Assembly (NCBI GenBank): GCA_036172015.1
Contig: JAVHSE010000076.1
Location: forward strand, 1 to 27,557
Source of the DNA: UBA7396 sp036172015
GTDB taxonomy: Bacteria > Patescibacteriota > Gracilibacteria > BD1-5 > UBA6164
DNA: 27,557 bases
Reading direction: 5' to 3'
Below the pieces are notes generated by a model that was given only the letters and a program-made list of their open reading frames with translations, ran no database searches and was not told where the DNA came from. Both the position numbers and the translations under genes were made by a program. This document shows, one piece after another, positions 1 through 9,227 of the stretch; position 1 is the first letter of the stretch; each line of letters starts with the position of its first letter.

Positions 1-788
1 TATGTAAACAAACTAAAAAATACTTCTAACTTTTTATAATACTCATTAAAATTCACCACACTGAGATTATTGACATGAGCTAATCTTTGCTCTACGAGTT
101 CTTTATGTTCTTGCATTTCGCAAAACTCTATATTTTCTAATTTTTGAAGTTGTTTGGTTGAATCAACTATATTTTTATACATGATATGAACCAAATAAAT
201 ATAATACAGCATAATAGCATGGAGCTTGTGATATTCTCAGGAATTATTCATATTGAGAATAAATTTTTTATCTGCAAATTTTATTAAAAATTCTTCAAAT
301 AATTTCGTTCATTTTTGTTTTTCAAATTGTTTTTGTATGATACATAAATCAGAAAATTGATGAATCGGATAGACTTTTCAAAAAAATCCATTTTTATAAC
401 AAATGGAATTACTCAAATCAATCAAATACTCTTTTTCTGTGAGTCAGTCAAAACATTCATATACATTCGTAAGAAATCCAACCACTATTTTCATTTGATT
501 TTCAATTACTTTTGTTCACAAAAAAATATCCATTTTAAAAATAGGCATATAATAATTATTCGTAAATTTTTTTATATAATAAAAATCAATACATCCAAAA
601 TCGTTTTCAAAAATAAAACTGATTTTTATATATTCTCATATATCAGTTTTTGTTTCTTCATATTGAATAGATTCAAATTTTTTTATAAATGATGCAATCT
701 TATTTTTCACCCCTATTAAAGAATTCTTTTCTTTTTCTATATCAAGAAATGGGGTATTAAAACAATAGAGAGTTGAAATATTTTGCAT
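1..788 (-). CDS. Hypothetical protein, C-terminus beyond left edge
   Basis: I do not recognise this family. The frame is open from an ATG at 786-788 to the window edge (about 262 residues) once TGA is read as Gly, with internal TGA codons and no TAA or TAG. The product is rich in Phe, Tyr, Ile, Lys and Glu, has no signal peptide or membrane segment and looks like a soluble cytoplasmic protein. Its last visible part is helical and charged (KQLQKLENIEFCEMQEHKE). No Shine-Dalgarno precedes the start; the upstream leader is only A and T rich. It lies downstream of the TelA-like gene on the same strand, separated by a hairpin at 811-842, so it may have its own promoter. Being an ORF is fairly sure; function is unknown. 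Confidence 0.6.
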
Positions 789-810
789 AAAATAATATAA
801 TTATAATTTC

Positions 811-842
811 AATAAAACCTCTCAATTTTGAGAGGTTTTATT
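811..842 (-). terminator. Intrinsic terminator after the TelA-like gene
   Basis: A near-perfect inverted repeat, AATAAAACCTCTCAA on the left and TTGAGAGGTTTTATT on the right with two bases between. It starts 8 bases past the TAA of the TelA-like gene and ends before the next gene start. The minus-strand 3' side ends in a short T-rich run. It could act on either strand. Confidence 0.7.
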
Positions 843-849
843 GAATAAA

Positions 850-1947
850 TTATTTTCCTCATAATAATTCTTTTTGGAGTTCTTCTTGAGCATTTTTATT
901 CAAAACTTTCAATCATTCCAGTTTTGTTTTTGCTTCAGCAAAAGTAGCTTTTTCGGCTTCAGCTTGAATCAGTAAATCTTTTCTAAATGTTTCAATTTGG
1001 TCGAAATGATTTTTTAATTTCGTTACATTTTCAACAAATACTGTCGTTGATAATGAAGGTTTAGAAGCAATTTCTTCTGCTTTTCTTGAACTCGCAATGG
1101 CACTATCAGTAAGATCAGATGACATTTTATCAATAGTAGACCCCATTATTTCCATAGCTTTAGCAGAAGCATCGAGTGCTTTTTGACTTGAAGTTTCAAT
1201 TAATGCTGTTGATAATAATGTTTTAAATATCGGTCTTGAAGAATTCATACTCAGAGATAATTTTTGAGCAGAATCGAGTCTCATGAGTAATCTTTTTTCA
1301 GTCATTTTTAGGTTTCAAATTAAAACGACTAAATTAGAAGCAAAATATTCTACATTTCTTAAAAAAAGTGATAACTTTTCTTTTTGAATTTCATCCGTTT
1401 CATTTTCAATTTTTGTTTTAAATTCAATTACTTTTTGATCGATAAATGATTTATAAGCTTCTACTTTGGCAATATTTTCACCAATTCCATCTAAAAATTT
1501 ATTTTGTAAATCAACGGAAGTATTGAGGCTACTATAAGCGGTATCAAATCCTGAAAATATCACTCCAATTTTTCATTCAATACCTTTTAAATTAAAAGAT
1601 GCTTCATCAAATTTTGTATCAAGAGTTTTTACTAAACTTCCAAGTAAAGGAATTGATTTTGCAATTTTCATCACCGTTCCATCATTGTTAATAATTTCAG
1701 AGTATACACTTTGAACAGAAGTATTCATTTTTGTAAGCTCATCACTGACATTCATGATAGGATCACTATCAATTATTTTTGCTGATTGAGAAACGATAGT
1801 ATCAAATGGAGCCGTAATTTTTTCTCCAATAGATCTAAAATCACGAGCCTCTTCAAATGTTTTTTCAATTTCTAAAACATCAGATTGAGAAATAATAAGT
1901 GCTTTTTTTTCTTCTACCACTGGTAAAGTTTGTGTTTGTGCAGTCAT
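850..1947 (-). CDS. TelA-like (toxic anion resistance family) protein
   Basis: Encodes 365 residues; three shorter frames fuse into one when TGA at 913-915, 1315-1317 and 1573-1575 is read as Gly. The protein is almost all alpha-helical and charged, without signal peptide or membrane segment. The second half resembles TelA/YaaN (Pfam TelA): MTEKRLLMRLDSAQKLSLSM, then a helix starting LLSTALIETSSQKALDASAK, then a dynamin-stalk-like helix ending in IETFRKDLL, where family members have a similar 'FR...P' segment. Length is close to the usual 370-400. Family members are linked to tellurite and cell-envelope stress, but their biochemistry is unsettled. Start ATG at 1945-1947, no Shine-Dalgarno; stop TAA at 850-852. 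Assignment rests on pattern recognition and could be a distant helical homologue. Confidence 0.6.
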
Positions 1948-2018
1948 AATAAATAAGTTTAAAATATAAAATAGTACATTAAGTATACTCTATTTTTATA
2001 AAAAATCCAAAAATTAAT

Positions 2019-2789
2019 CTATATTTTTTTTATATTGAATATATGACATTCTTTAAAAGTATTTTTCTTACGAGTACTTTGTTTTTTAATATTTTCTATT
2101 CTATCCAAATTCGTAGGATGAGTAGAATTAAAATACAAATACTGAGTAAATAGATTATCTTTATCTTCAAAAAAAGGTAATATACAATATGGATTTCATC
2201 ACAAATCTTTTAAAAATTTAATTCATCCATTATCAGCTCTTATTTCAGTTTTTCTCGAAATATAACTGGTAGTCAATTCAAATATTTTATTATAATCAAT
2301 GCTCGTATCAATTCATAAAAAAGTTAAAGTTATATACATAGGAAATTGTTTTGAAAATGCTTGAATTGGATCTTTCGAAAGAATATGCTCAATTTCATGT
2401 CATAAAACAAATACAAATTCTTCTTCATATTGAAGTTTTTTTAAGAGTCATGTAGTGAAAATAATATTCCCTCATAAGGAAGCAAAAGCATTTATTTCAG
2501 TACTTTCCTTTACATATACATCTATATTTTTAGGAAGCTTTACATTGTAGGATATCTGAGTAAAATCAAACTTTTTATCTTTTGATTCAATAAAAAATTC
2601 TCAAAAATATTTCTTTTCATCTTCAATACTCAGTTTTGCAATAAAGAACTCTGAAAATCAAAAAAAAAGAAGATATGAAAAAATTCAAATTCACATAAGA
2701 ATCAAAATCATTTGAAAAGCCCACTTCAAATCAGGCATTCATGGAGATACATCATCATCAGGAATATTTGGCATCTGAAAGTCACTCAT
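2019..2789 (-). CDS. M48-family zinc metalloprotease, membrane-anchored
   Basis: Encodes 256 residues. A single hydrophobic segment at about 25-45 anchors the protein. The catalytic zinc motif HEIEH lies at 131-135 within VLGHEIEHILSK, preceded by NAFASLGGNIIFTTGLL, which matches the 'NAFA.pgg.ifvt.GLL' strand of M48 peptidases. The third zinc ligand is the Glu of TEIRADNGWIKFL. A conserved 'STHPTNLDRIENI' follows, matching the family's 'sTHPp..~Ri' C-terminal motif. These proteases (HtpX, LoiP/BepA type) degrade misfolded envelope proteins. The glycines in SLGG and in LGH are TGA codons. Stop is TAG, the only TAG in the window. The start at 2787-2789 faces the divergent zinc-ribbon/PH gene with 137 bases between, where both promoters probably sit. 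Confidence 0.85.
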
Positions 2790-2818
2790 AAAAGATTTTT
2801 ATTATGTTATATGAACAC

Positions 2819-2847
2819 ATTATAAAACGGCTTTTGATTAAATCAAA
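2819..2847 (-). promoter_or_regulatory. Candidate promoter for the M48 protease gene
   Basis: On the minus strand TATAAT (2819-2824) lies 17 bases from TTTGAT (2842-2847), a weak -35. Its -35 overlaps a 15-base palindrome, TTTGATTAAATCAAA at 2833-2847, which could be an operator. In DNA this AT-rich such matches arise by chance, so support is modest. Confidence 0.35.
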
Positions 2848-2865
2848 TATTTTAGTCAATTTTAT

Positions 2866-2894
2866 TTGAATTAAAAGCAAAAATAGTGTAAAAT
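2866..2894 (+). promoter_or_regulatory. Candidate sigma-70-type promoter for the zinc-ribbon/PH gene
   Basis: TTGAAT (2866-2871), a 17-base spacer and TAAAAT (2889-2894) stand 32 bases before the ATG at 2927. It is divergent from the M48 promoter. The spacing is ideal but base composition makes chance matches common. Confidence 0.4.
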
Positions 2895-2926
2895 AAAGCC
2901 AATGTATTATTTTTTAACTATAAAAT

Positions 2927-5389
2927 ATGAAAACAAATTGTCCTATTTGTAATAAGGAATTTGAAATAAATGAAACTATGCTTGGTAAAAAAGCAAAATG
3001 CAGTGAATGTCAAAATATATTTTTATTATGATGAAAAGTAGAAATTATTCCAGAGAAAAAACTAGAAGAGAAAATAGAAATTGAAGAAATCTGAAATGAA
3101 AAAATAGAACCAAAAAAAATAAGTTATACTTCATCTCCACAAAATATTACTATAAAGCCAAACAAAATAAGTTATATTCTTTTCTCAACTTGAATATTCT
3201 GATTTTTAATAATATTACTTTTACTTTCAGTTATTGCATCAGTATTTTATACTCCAATTATTACTGTATCAATAATTATTTGAATTATTATTGTATTAAT
3301 AAACTTTTGGCTTTCAAATATTTCTTATAAAAAAGAAAACTATACTTTTACTCCATGAAAAATTATATATACTTATGGATGATTATTTTCAGATAATACC
3401 GTAGAAATAAATATCAATAAGATTTCACAAGTAAGTTGTCATATTTGATTTATAGAAAATATCTTTTTTAAAACTGGTCATATAACCATAAAAACTGCTG
3501 GAAGTACTTCTGGTAAAATAAAATTAAGAAGTGTTGAAAATACTCTCGCATATTACTGAGAAATTCAAAAAAGAATGCAATACAACGGTTTTAAACTCAC
3601 AAAAGAAAATCTCGTTATGGAAGCAAAACCTCATATTATTGGAGCTTTTTGAGAAAGTATAAATTGACTCATTACCAATATTTTGGTTATTGTATATGTT
3701 GTATTTAATATAATATGAGAACTTTGAAATTCAGCTAATTCAACTGATTTAAATATATCATGAGTATGATGAATGATAATTGGATGAGTATTTTTCGTTA
3801 TTGCTATTCCTATAGTAATAAGAATAATCTTTAAATATCTCGATGTTAAAAAAAGAATCTATCAAATATATGATGATGGAATATATTTTTCAGAAGGATT
3901 TTTAAGTAAAAACTATTCTTTTTTACCAATGGAAAATGTATCTGATACAGAAAATAATCAATCATTTTTTTCTAAAATTTTCTGAATTCATGATGTAATC
4001 GTAAGCTCAGAATGAAGTAATAACCAAGTATATTTTTATAATATGGTAAACGGGAAAAAAATGATGGAAACCATTAAATATCTCAAACAACATATTTCAA
4101 TTCAAACAAAAGCAAAAACAGATGATGAGCAAATAACTATTGAAAATGAGTCCTGAGAAACCATCGAAATGAAAATAACCTCTACAAAAAATACACAATA
4201 TAACACCGATTTTACACTTATTTTAAAACCAAATATACTCAAAATTTTTTTAGTAAATGTGCCCTTTATACTATGAGTGTATACCATTCCAGTATTTTTA
4301 ATAAATTTTTTCAAAGCATTTTTTACTACTTTTCATATTACGAGTTCAAATTTTGAATATAAATATGAGTTTATTAGTACCAAACACAATATATTTAGTG
4401 TTGATAAAATAACAAAAATAGTTATTACAGAATCCATTCTCGATAAATGGCTGGGAACATGTAGTATAGCTCTATCATCTATTTGATCATCAAATAGTAT
4501 GAATTTTTCAAATATCAAAAAAACTCCTGAGCTTTTTGATAAAGTATTATCAAAAATATGAATATATAAAGAAGAACCTCAAAATATAATTCCTATTTCA
4601 TATAGTGTCTGAGAACTCTTTAAAATGAACTTATTTACCTCTATTATACTCATATTAGCTACACTTCCTCTTTTATGTATTCCCCTGATTTGATTGATAT
4701 TATATTATAAATATTATTTTAAAGAAAAATACTATAAAAATACTTTATACAAAAGCTATATTGAATCTCTTTCTGGAATTATTATTCAAACAAAAATCTA
4801 TAGTCATCTTGATAACATAAAAGCTATTGAAGTGATAAAATATCCTTTCACAAATACTGGAACACTTCTGTTTGATATTAGTTGAGATAATAAAGCCCAG
4901 TATGGGGAAAAAGCAAATCAATACTCTCTTATTTCGAGTGGAATTAAAATTCCTCTCACATGAGAATGTAATGAAGTATTTAATACTCTTGATACTATTT
5001 TGAATAATGCCAACCTTGATACTAATATCATTTTAGAAAAGAAACAAGATATTTGAAATACATTATTATGGGTAATTCCTTTTTCTCTCATCACATTTAT
5101 ATTTGCTCCTCTGGTTATTTGAATTACTATTTGGTATATAAAATCAAAAAAATATATACTAGAAAATTCAAGAATACTTTCGTATTGGGGAATTATATAT
5201 AAAACAAAAAGATCAATTTTGTACTCTAAATTTGATTTTATAGAACAAAATCAATGATTTATAAATAAAATATTTGGAAACTGAATGGTTTCTATATTTA
5301 CGAAATGAAGTGGTTTCTCAGATATGAAAATCATTGATATTGCCAATCATACTGAAATATATGATATCTTAAAAGAAAAAGTAAACTAA
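2927..5389 (+). CDS. Zinc-ribbon, multi-pass membrane protein with bacterial PH-like (bPH_2/YdbT-like) domains
   Basis: Encodes 820 residues. It opens with a zinc ribbon with Cys pairs at 5/8 and 25/28 (CPIC...CSEC), resembling the MJ0042-type finger found on bacterial membrane proteins. A charged linker follows, then repeated blocks of one or two hydrophobic helices and a beta-rich segment. PH-like (DUF304/bPH_2) segments begin near residues 137, 305, 455, 600 and 740. The clearest is around 455-530, where DKITKIVITESILDKWLG matches the family's 'drIq.v.v.qs.l.rl.G' pattern. E. coli YdbT-like proteins have the same alternating architecture; their function is unknown, probably at the membrane. 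Many glycines are TGA. It is monocistronic: divergent from M48 upstream and followed by a terminator. The zinc ribbon is predicted to be cytoplasmic. Confidence 0.7.
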
Positions 5390-5407
5390 AAATTTAGTTT
5401 ACTTTTT
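5376..5407. terminator. Bidirectional terminator between PH-domain gene and speD
   Basis: Inverted repeat AAAAAGTAAACTAAA / TTTAGTTTACTTTTT with two bases between, overlapping the last codons of the plus-strand gene and followed by TCTTTTTT. The convergent speD ends 24 bases further right, so the same stem with its A-rich left side can end both transcripts. Confidence 0.75.
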
Positions 5408-5430
5408 CTTTTTTAAAATTATAAATATTA

Positions 5431-5814
5431 TTATCTTTTCATTACATTTATTTTTGGTCTTTTACTTTTAAAATTTTCAATTATTTCATCAAAAAGTTTT
5501 TTTGCTATCTCAGAATTATCACGAGAATAATTACATACAAATATATCTATCGATATATAGTTATTTTCTGGCCAAGTATGAATACAAAGATGTGATTCTG
5601 ATAGCATAATATTAAAAGAAAAAGATTGATTTTCAAATATATACATCATACTTCAAATAACTTTAAATCCTGCATCTTTTATTTTTTGCTCAAAAAATGC
5701 TTTTATATATTCATGCGAATTTTTATTGATAAAATAATCAAAATCACATTCGTAGAGATCTCAGATAATGTGAGTTCAAGAATTTTTATTCATACTATAT
5801 AGATAAGAAATCAT
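5431..5814 (-). CDS. speD: S-adenosylmethionine decarboxylase proenzyme, bacterial SpeD type
   Basis: Makes decarboxylated AdoMet, the aminopropyl donor for spermidine. The 127-residue product carries GTHIIGDLYECD near the N-terminus and the self-processing site LSESHLCIHTWPE. Cleavage between Glu73 and Ser74 would create the pyruvoyl group from Ser74. His79 and Cys94 keep the spacing of Ser63, His68 and Cys83 in the Thermotoga maritima enzyme exactly, so it should be active. Two starts are possible: ATG at 5812-5814, used here, or ATG at 5791-5793, giving 120 residues that align better with the usual N-terminus (MNKNSGTH). Neither has a Shine-Dalgarno. The upstream start lies in the T-run of a terminator hairpin, which favours the shorter form or readthrough control. 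No spermidine synthase gene is nearby. Confidence 0.93.
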
Positions 5815-5841
5815 AAAAAAAGAGGGATAACCTCTCTTTTT
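5815..5841 (-). terminator. Terminator between the HPF-like gene and speD
   Basis: On the minus strand a stem of GAGAGG / CCTCT type with flanking A and T runs and a loop of about five bases ends in six T residues immediately before the first speD ATG. It lies one base past the HPF-like stop codon. One mismatch lies within the A/T part of the stem. Confidence 0.65.
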
Positions 5842-6138
5842 TTATTTTTTAGCAAGTTCTTCTTTAAAATGAGCAAACAAATGATTCACTAAATCATCGA
5901 GATTTTTAAAATCTTCTCTTTCATACCTAAATGATTCTCCATTAATATTTATTTGAAGATTTCCATTGAAAAGTGATTTTTTATTTTTATCAATTTTTAT
6001 ATCTACTAATCCTTCTACATCTACTCAATCAAATTTATTTAAGTAACTATTTACTTTTTTATCTAAATTTTCTGAAACGATTCTTTCCACTACTTTTTTT
6101 GCTTCATCTGGAGCATGTATTTGTATTTTTAAATTCAT
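5842..6138 (-). CDS. HPF/RaiA-like ribosome-associated (sigma-54 modulation) protein, short form
   Basis: Encodes 98 residues, the length of short hibernation-promoting factors. The pattern fits S30EA: an N-terminal beta strand (MNLKIQIHAP), a helix (ERIVSENLDKKVNSYLNKF), then beta strands (GLVDIKIDKN, FNGNLQININGESFRYERED), and a last helix beginning FKNLDDLVNHLFAHFKEEL. In the family that last helix follows 'D.y.aID.l...l..ql', and here 'EDFKNLDDLVNHL' occupies it. Such proteins bind the 30S decoding centre and inactivate ribosomes in stress. It lacks the long-form C-terminal dimerisation domain. It sits in a translation-related block with an rRNA methyltransferase-like gene and ABC-F, which supports the call. 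Sequence identity is too low to name it with full certainty. Confidence 0.65.
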
Positions 6139-6167
6139 AATCTGTCTATTAATAATATAAAATATGT

Positions 6168-6194
6168 ATCACTCAATATTTTTTATTGAGTGAT
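6168..6194. terminator. Hairpin between the TrmH-like and HPF-like genes
   Basis: A perfect 11-base stem, ATCACTCAATA / TATTGAGTGAT, with a 5-base T loop. It lies downstream of the methyltransferase gene and 29 bases before the HPF-like ATG. No long T-run follows on the minus strand, so it may be an mRNA-stabilising or weak terminator hairpin. Confidence 0.5.
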
Positions 6195-6243
6195 TTTGAT
6201 TGTATTCTATTTTTTTTTATTTTCAAGGGAAAATATGAATTTT

Positions 6244-6972
6244 TTATCTTCGTATATTATCAAGTATAATTCCAGTTGCTATTGCAGCATTCAGACTTTC
6301 TGCTGATCAGAATCTTGGAATAGTTATTTTTTTTGTTATCAATTTTTCTATTTCTGAGTTGATACCATTACTTTCATTTCCAATAACGATATACCCAGAT
6401 TTTTCAAATGAAATCGTGTGAATATTTTTTCCACTAATAAAAGCTCAATAAATAGGAAAAGAAGAATTTTGTAAATATTTTTGTATATCAGTATAAAATA
6501 TTTCTACTCGAGTAAAACTTCCCATAGATGCATGAATTACTTTTGGATTATAGTATTCAACGGTTGTATGAGAACAAATTATTTTTTTTATTCCATACCA
6601 ATCAGCTATTCTGATAATAGTTCCAAAATTTCCAGGATCTTTTATATCATCAAGGATCAAAATATATTCATTATTATTTTCTAATTGAGCATTCTCTTTT
6701 TGATAAACACAGGCAATTCCATATGTATTTGTTTGTAAAGTGGAAATACTACTAATTTCTTCTGAAGTTGCTATTTCAAATGAAAATTTTGAAAAAATAT
6801 TTCTCTCTTGCAAATAAAAATCTTCACTTAAAATCAAATCATATATTTTAAAATCAGATGAAAGTAATTCTAAAAGAGATTTCTCTCATTCCACTAAAAA
6901 TAAACCTTTTTCATTTCTATTTTTTTTATTATGCAAAGATTTTATAAATTTCATCTTGTTTTTTGAAAGCAT
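6244..6972 (-). CDS. SpoU/TrmH-family RNA 2'-O-methyltransferase
   Basis: Encodes 242 residues and methylates ribose 2'-OH in tRNA or rRNA using AdoMet. The N-terminal part (about 7-60, FIKSLHNKKNRNEKGLFLVEG) is the SpoU substrate-binding domain, typical of RlmB/TsnR-like members. The SPOUT knot motifs are all present: motif 1 DPGNFGTIIRIAD at 112-124 with catalytic Arg121, motif 2 IGNESNGI at 197-204, and motif 3 IPRFGSAESLNAAIA at 218-232. Two TGA glycines fall inside the conserved core (residues 176 and 222). The exact substrate nucleotide cannot be read from sequence. The start at 6970-6972 lies one base after the stop of the upstream unknown gene, so the two are translationally coupled. 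An alternative ATG lies six codons downstream. Confidence 0.9.
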
Positions 6973-6973
6973 A

Positions 6974-7432
6974 TTATTTTGTTATTCTTTGTAATATTTT
7001 TTGTATAAAAAGAGAAGTTTGTTTCATTCTTTCTACTTGAGAAGTTTCTATATTCAGTTTTACATATATCAGTTTTTTATTTCCAAAAGTTCTTTTTATT
7101 TCTTTTAATACAAAATCAGCTATATATATTTTATAATTAATGAAAAAATCTTGTATATAATCTGGTATCTCATCTATCTTTTCACCAATTAAAAAATATC
7201 CTTGTTGCCTGATAGTTTCAGTTAAATCTTTTTCTCTATAATCTAAATGAAATAATTGAGAAAAATCATCACTATCCCCTACTTCATTTCCATTATAATA
7301 TTCACTTTCTTCCCCATATGAATCTTCATCATCGATATGATAGGTCATACGAAGTTGTCTATTTTTAATATACAAATAAGAAATAGTTTGATTGATTTCA
7401 TTTTTTTCGATATTTTCTATCATTTTCAGCAT
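6974..7432 (-). CDS. Hypothetical protein between ABC-F and the RNA methyltransferase
   Basis: Encodes 152 residues with no internal TGA, so it reads identically in both codes. I do not recognise it. The middle (about 35-65) is strongly acidic with a run of Asp, Glu, Ser and Tyr (HIDDEDSYGEESEYYNG), followed by mixed alpha/beta sequence and a basic C-terminal helix ending LFIQKILQRITK. There is no membrane segment. It starts 17 bases after the ABC-F stop and ends one base before the methyltransferase ATG, so it is almost certainly in the same operon and may have a ribosome-related role; that is inference from position only. A second Met at codon 4 could be the true start. Confidence 0.6.
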   Translation of the reverse strand: MLKMIENIEKNEINQTISYLYIKNRQLRMTYHIDDEDSYGEESEYYNGNEVGDSDDFSQLFHLDYREKDLTETIRQQGYFLIGEKIDEIPDYIQDFFINYKIYIADFVLKEIKRTFGNKKLIYVKLNIETSQVERMKQTSLFIQKILQRITK

Positions 7433-7449
7433 ATTTTTTACATTATGAT

Positions 7450-9162
7450 TTATTTTTTCTTTCTGGTAAATTTATCTTTCAATCTACGAGCTTCTTTTTC
7501 TCAAACTTTTTCCATCAAAACTATTTCCATTTCAGCTGATTCGTCAAATAAATTCATTTCTATATCTATTCAATGTTCTAATTTATATCTATAATCCTCA
7601 TAATTTCCATAACTCACAGTCAGCTCATTATCACGAATTATCCACATCATTTGAGCTATTTTATTGACAAAATATCTATCATGCGAAATAAATAAAACGG
7701 TTCCTGGATACTTTGATATTGATCGTTCGAGAGATTCTCTGCTATCATAATCAAGATGATTCGTTGGCTCATCAAATATAAGAAAATTTGATTCTTTTTG
7801 TCATAAAATAGCAAATAAAACTTTTGATATTTGTCATCATGATAAATATTTTACTGGTTTGTCAATAGTTTCTTTTTCAAGTAAGTAATATTTCAGATAT
7901 CAAATGAGTTGTTCTACTTCAAAATGAAGTCAATGAAGCATAAAATTTTCTCGTATCGTTTTTTCTTTATTGAGTTCTTCGTGAAGTTGAGAATAATAAA
8001 TGATTTTGAATCATTTTCCTCTGGTAAATATTCACTCCAAAACATCAATTTGTCACATAATTGTTTTTAAAAAAGTTGATTTTCCGACTCCATTTTCTCC
8101 GATAATTCACACTCTTGCTTTTCTATTGATATAGAGTTCATTTATAAAAAACAAAGGCTCATCTCTTCAAATAAAAACTTCTTTAAAATAAAGTATTCTT
8201 TCACTTTCATCTCACACATAATCAAAAAAGAATTTTGGTACATCTGGAAAATATGGTTTTTCTAGTTTTTCTAATCTGTCGAGTGCTTTTTCTCTACTAG
8301 CTGCAAAAGATGCTCTACTTCCGGCTCGAAATCTATTAATTAAATTTTCTTCTTTTTTTATAAAATCTTGTTGCCTTTCCCATTCATCAGTCTTTTTTTC
8401 TTCTACTTTTTCTCTTTCTTCTACATATTGAGAATAATTCATATGATAAAAATTCAAAGATCGACACGGTTGCATTTCATATGTTTTTTTACAAGTTTTA
8501 TCTAAAAATTCTCTATCATGAGAGATAATTAAATATCCACCTCCCCATTTATTTTGCAAATATGATTCCAGCCACTCTACTGATTTCATATCTATAAAAT
8601 TGGTTGGTTCATCTAAACAAAGTAAATCTGGACTTTGAACGAGTATCTTACACAAAGCTACTTTTGTTCTTTCTCAACCTGAAATTTGAGTGAGTTTTTT
8701 ATCCAGTAAATGCAAAATTCACATTCCATTTGCAACTGAGTGAATTTGATTATTATAATTATATCATCCAATAGTATTAAAAGTTTCAAGAAGTGTAGTA
8801 TATGTTTCTATAATATCCATATTTTCTGGATTATTTGACATTTCTTGTTCTATTTTTTGCAATTCTTTTTCTAACATAACAATATCTTTAAATCCTTCTT
8901 TAATCTCTCATCTGACTGTTTTTTCTTCATTATCAGTATATATTTGGCTCAAATATCAAATCGACATATTTCAAATATTTTCTATTTTTCCATCATATCA
9001 TACTATTTCCCCAGTAATAATTTTCATAAGTGTTGTTTTTCCTACTCCATTTCCTCACACCAAAGCTATCGAATCATTTTCATTGAGTATAAAATCAATA
9101 TCTTTGAGTATTATATTTCCATCGACTTCATATTTGTCAATCTTAATTCTTAAATGTTTCAT
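7450..9162 (-). CDS. ABC-F family ATPase (Uup/EttA-like), tandem nucleotide-binding domains
   Basis: Encodes 570 residues with two ABC domains and no membrane segments, the ABC-F layout. NBD1 has Walker A GGNGVGKTT at 36-44 (Gly36 is a TGA codon), signature ISGGERTKVALCKIL, Walker B DLLCLDEPTNFIDM and the switch His in IISHDREFL. The inter-domain linker is charged and helical (EEREKVEEKKTDEWERQQ). NBD2 has a second Walker A (GENGVGKST), signature YLSGGQISKVLFAIL, Walker B FLIFDEPTNHLD and FISHDRYF. ABC-F proteins bind the ribosomal E site and act in translation or antibiotic protection; the subtype cannot be fixed by eye. It heads the operon with the unknown gene and the methyltransferase. 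The start ATG at 9160-9162 has no Shine-Dalgarno. Confidence 0.92.
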
Positions 9163-9169
9163 TATTTTT

Positions 9170-9198
9170 TTGTAAATTTTTATATTTTCAAGTATAAT
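9170..9198 (+). promoter_or_regulatory. Candidate promoter for the MFS-like transporter gene
   Basis: TTGTAA (9170-9175), a 17-base spacer and a perfect TATAAT (9193-9198) lie 29 bases before the ATG at 9228, in the 65-base divergent gap to the ABC-F gene. Confidence 0.45.
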
Positions 9199-9227
9199 AT
9201 AAAAAAATATATTTTAATCAAAAAAAT

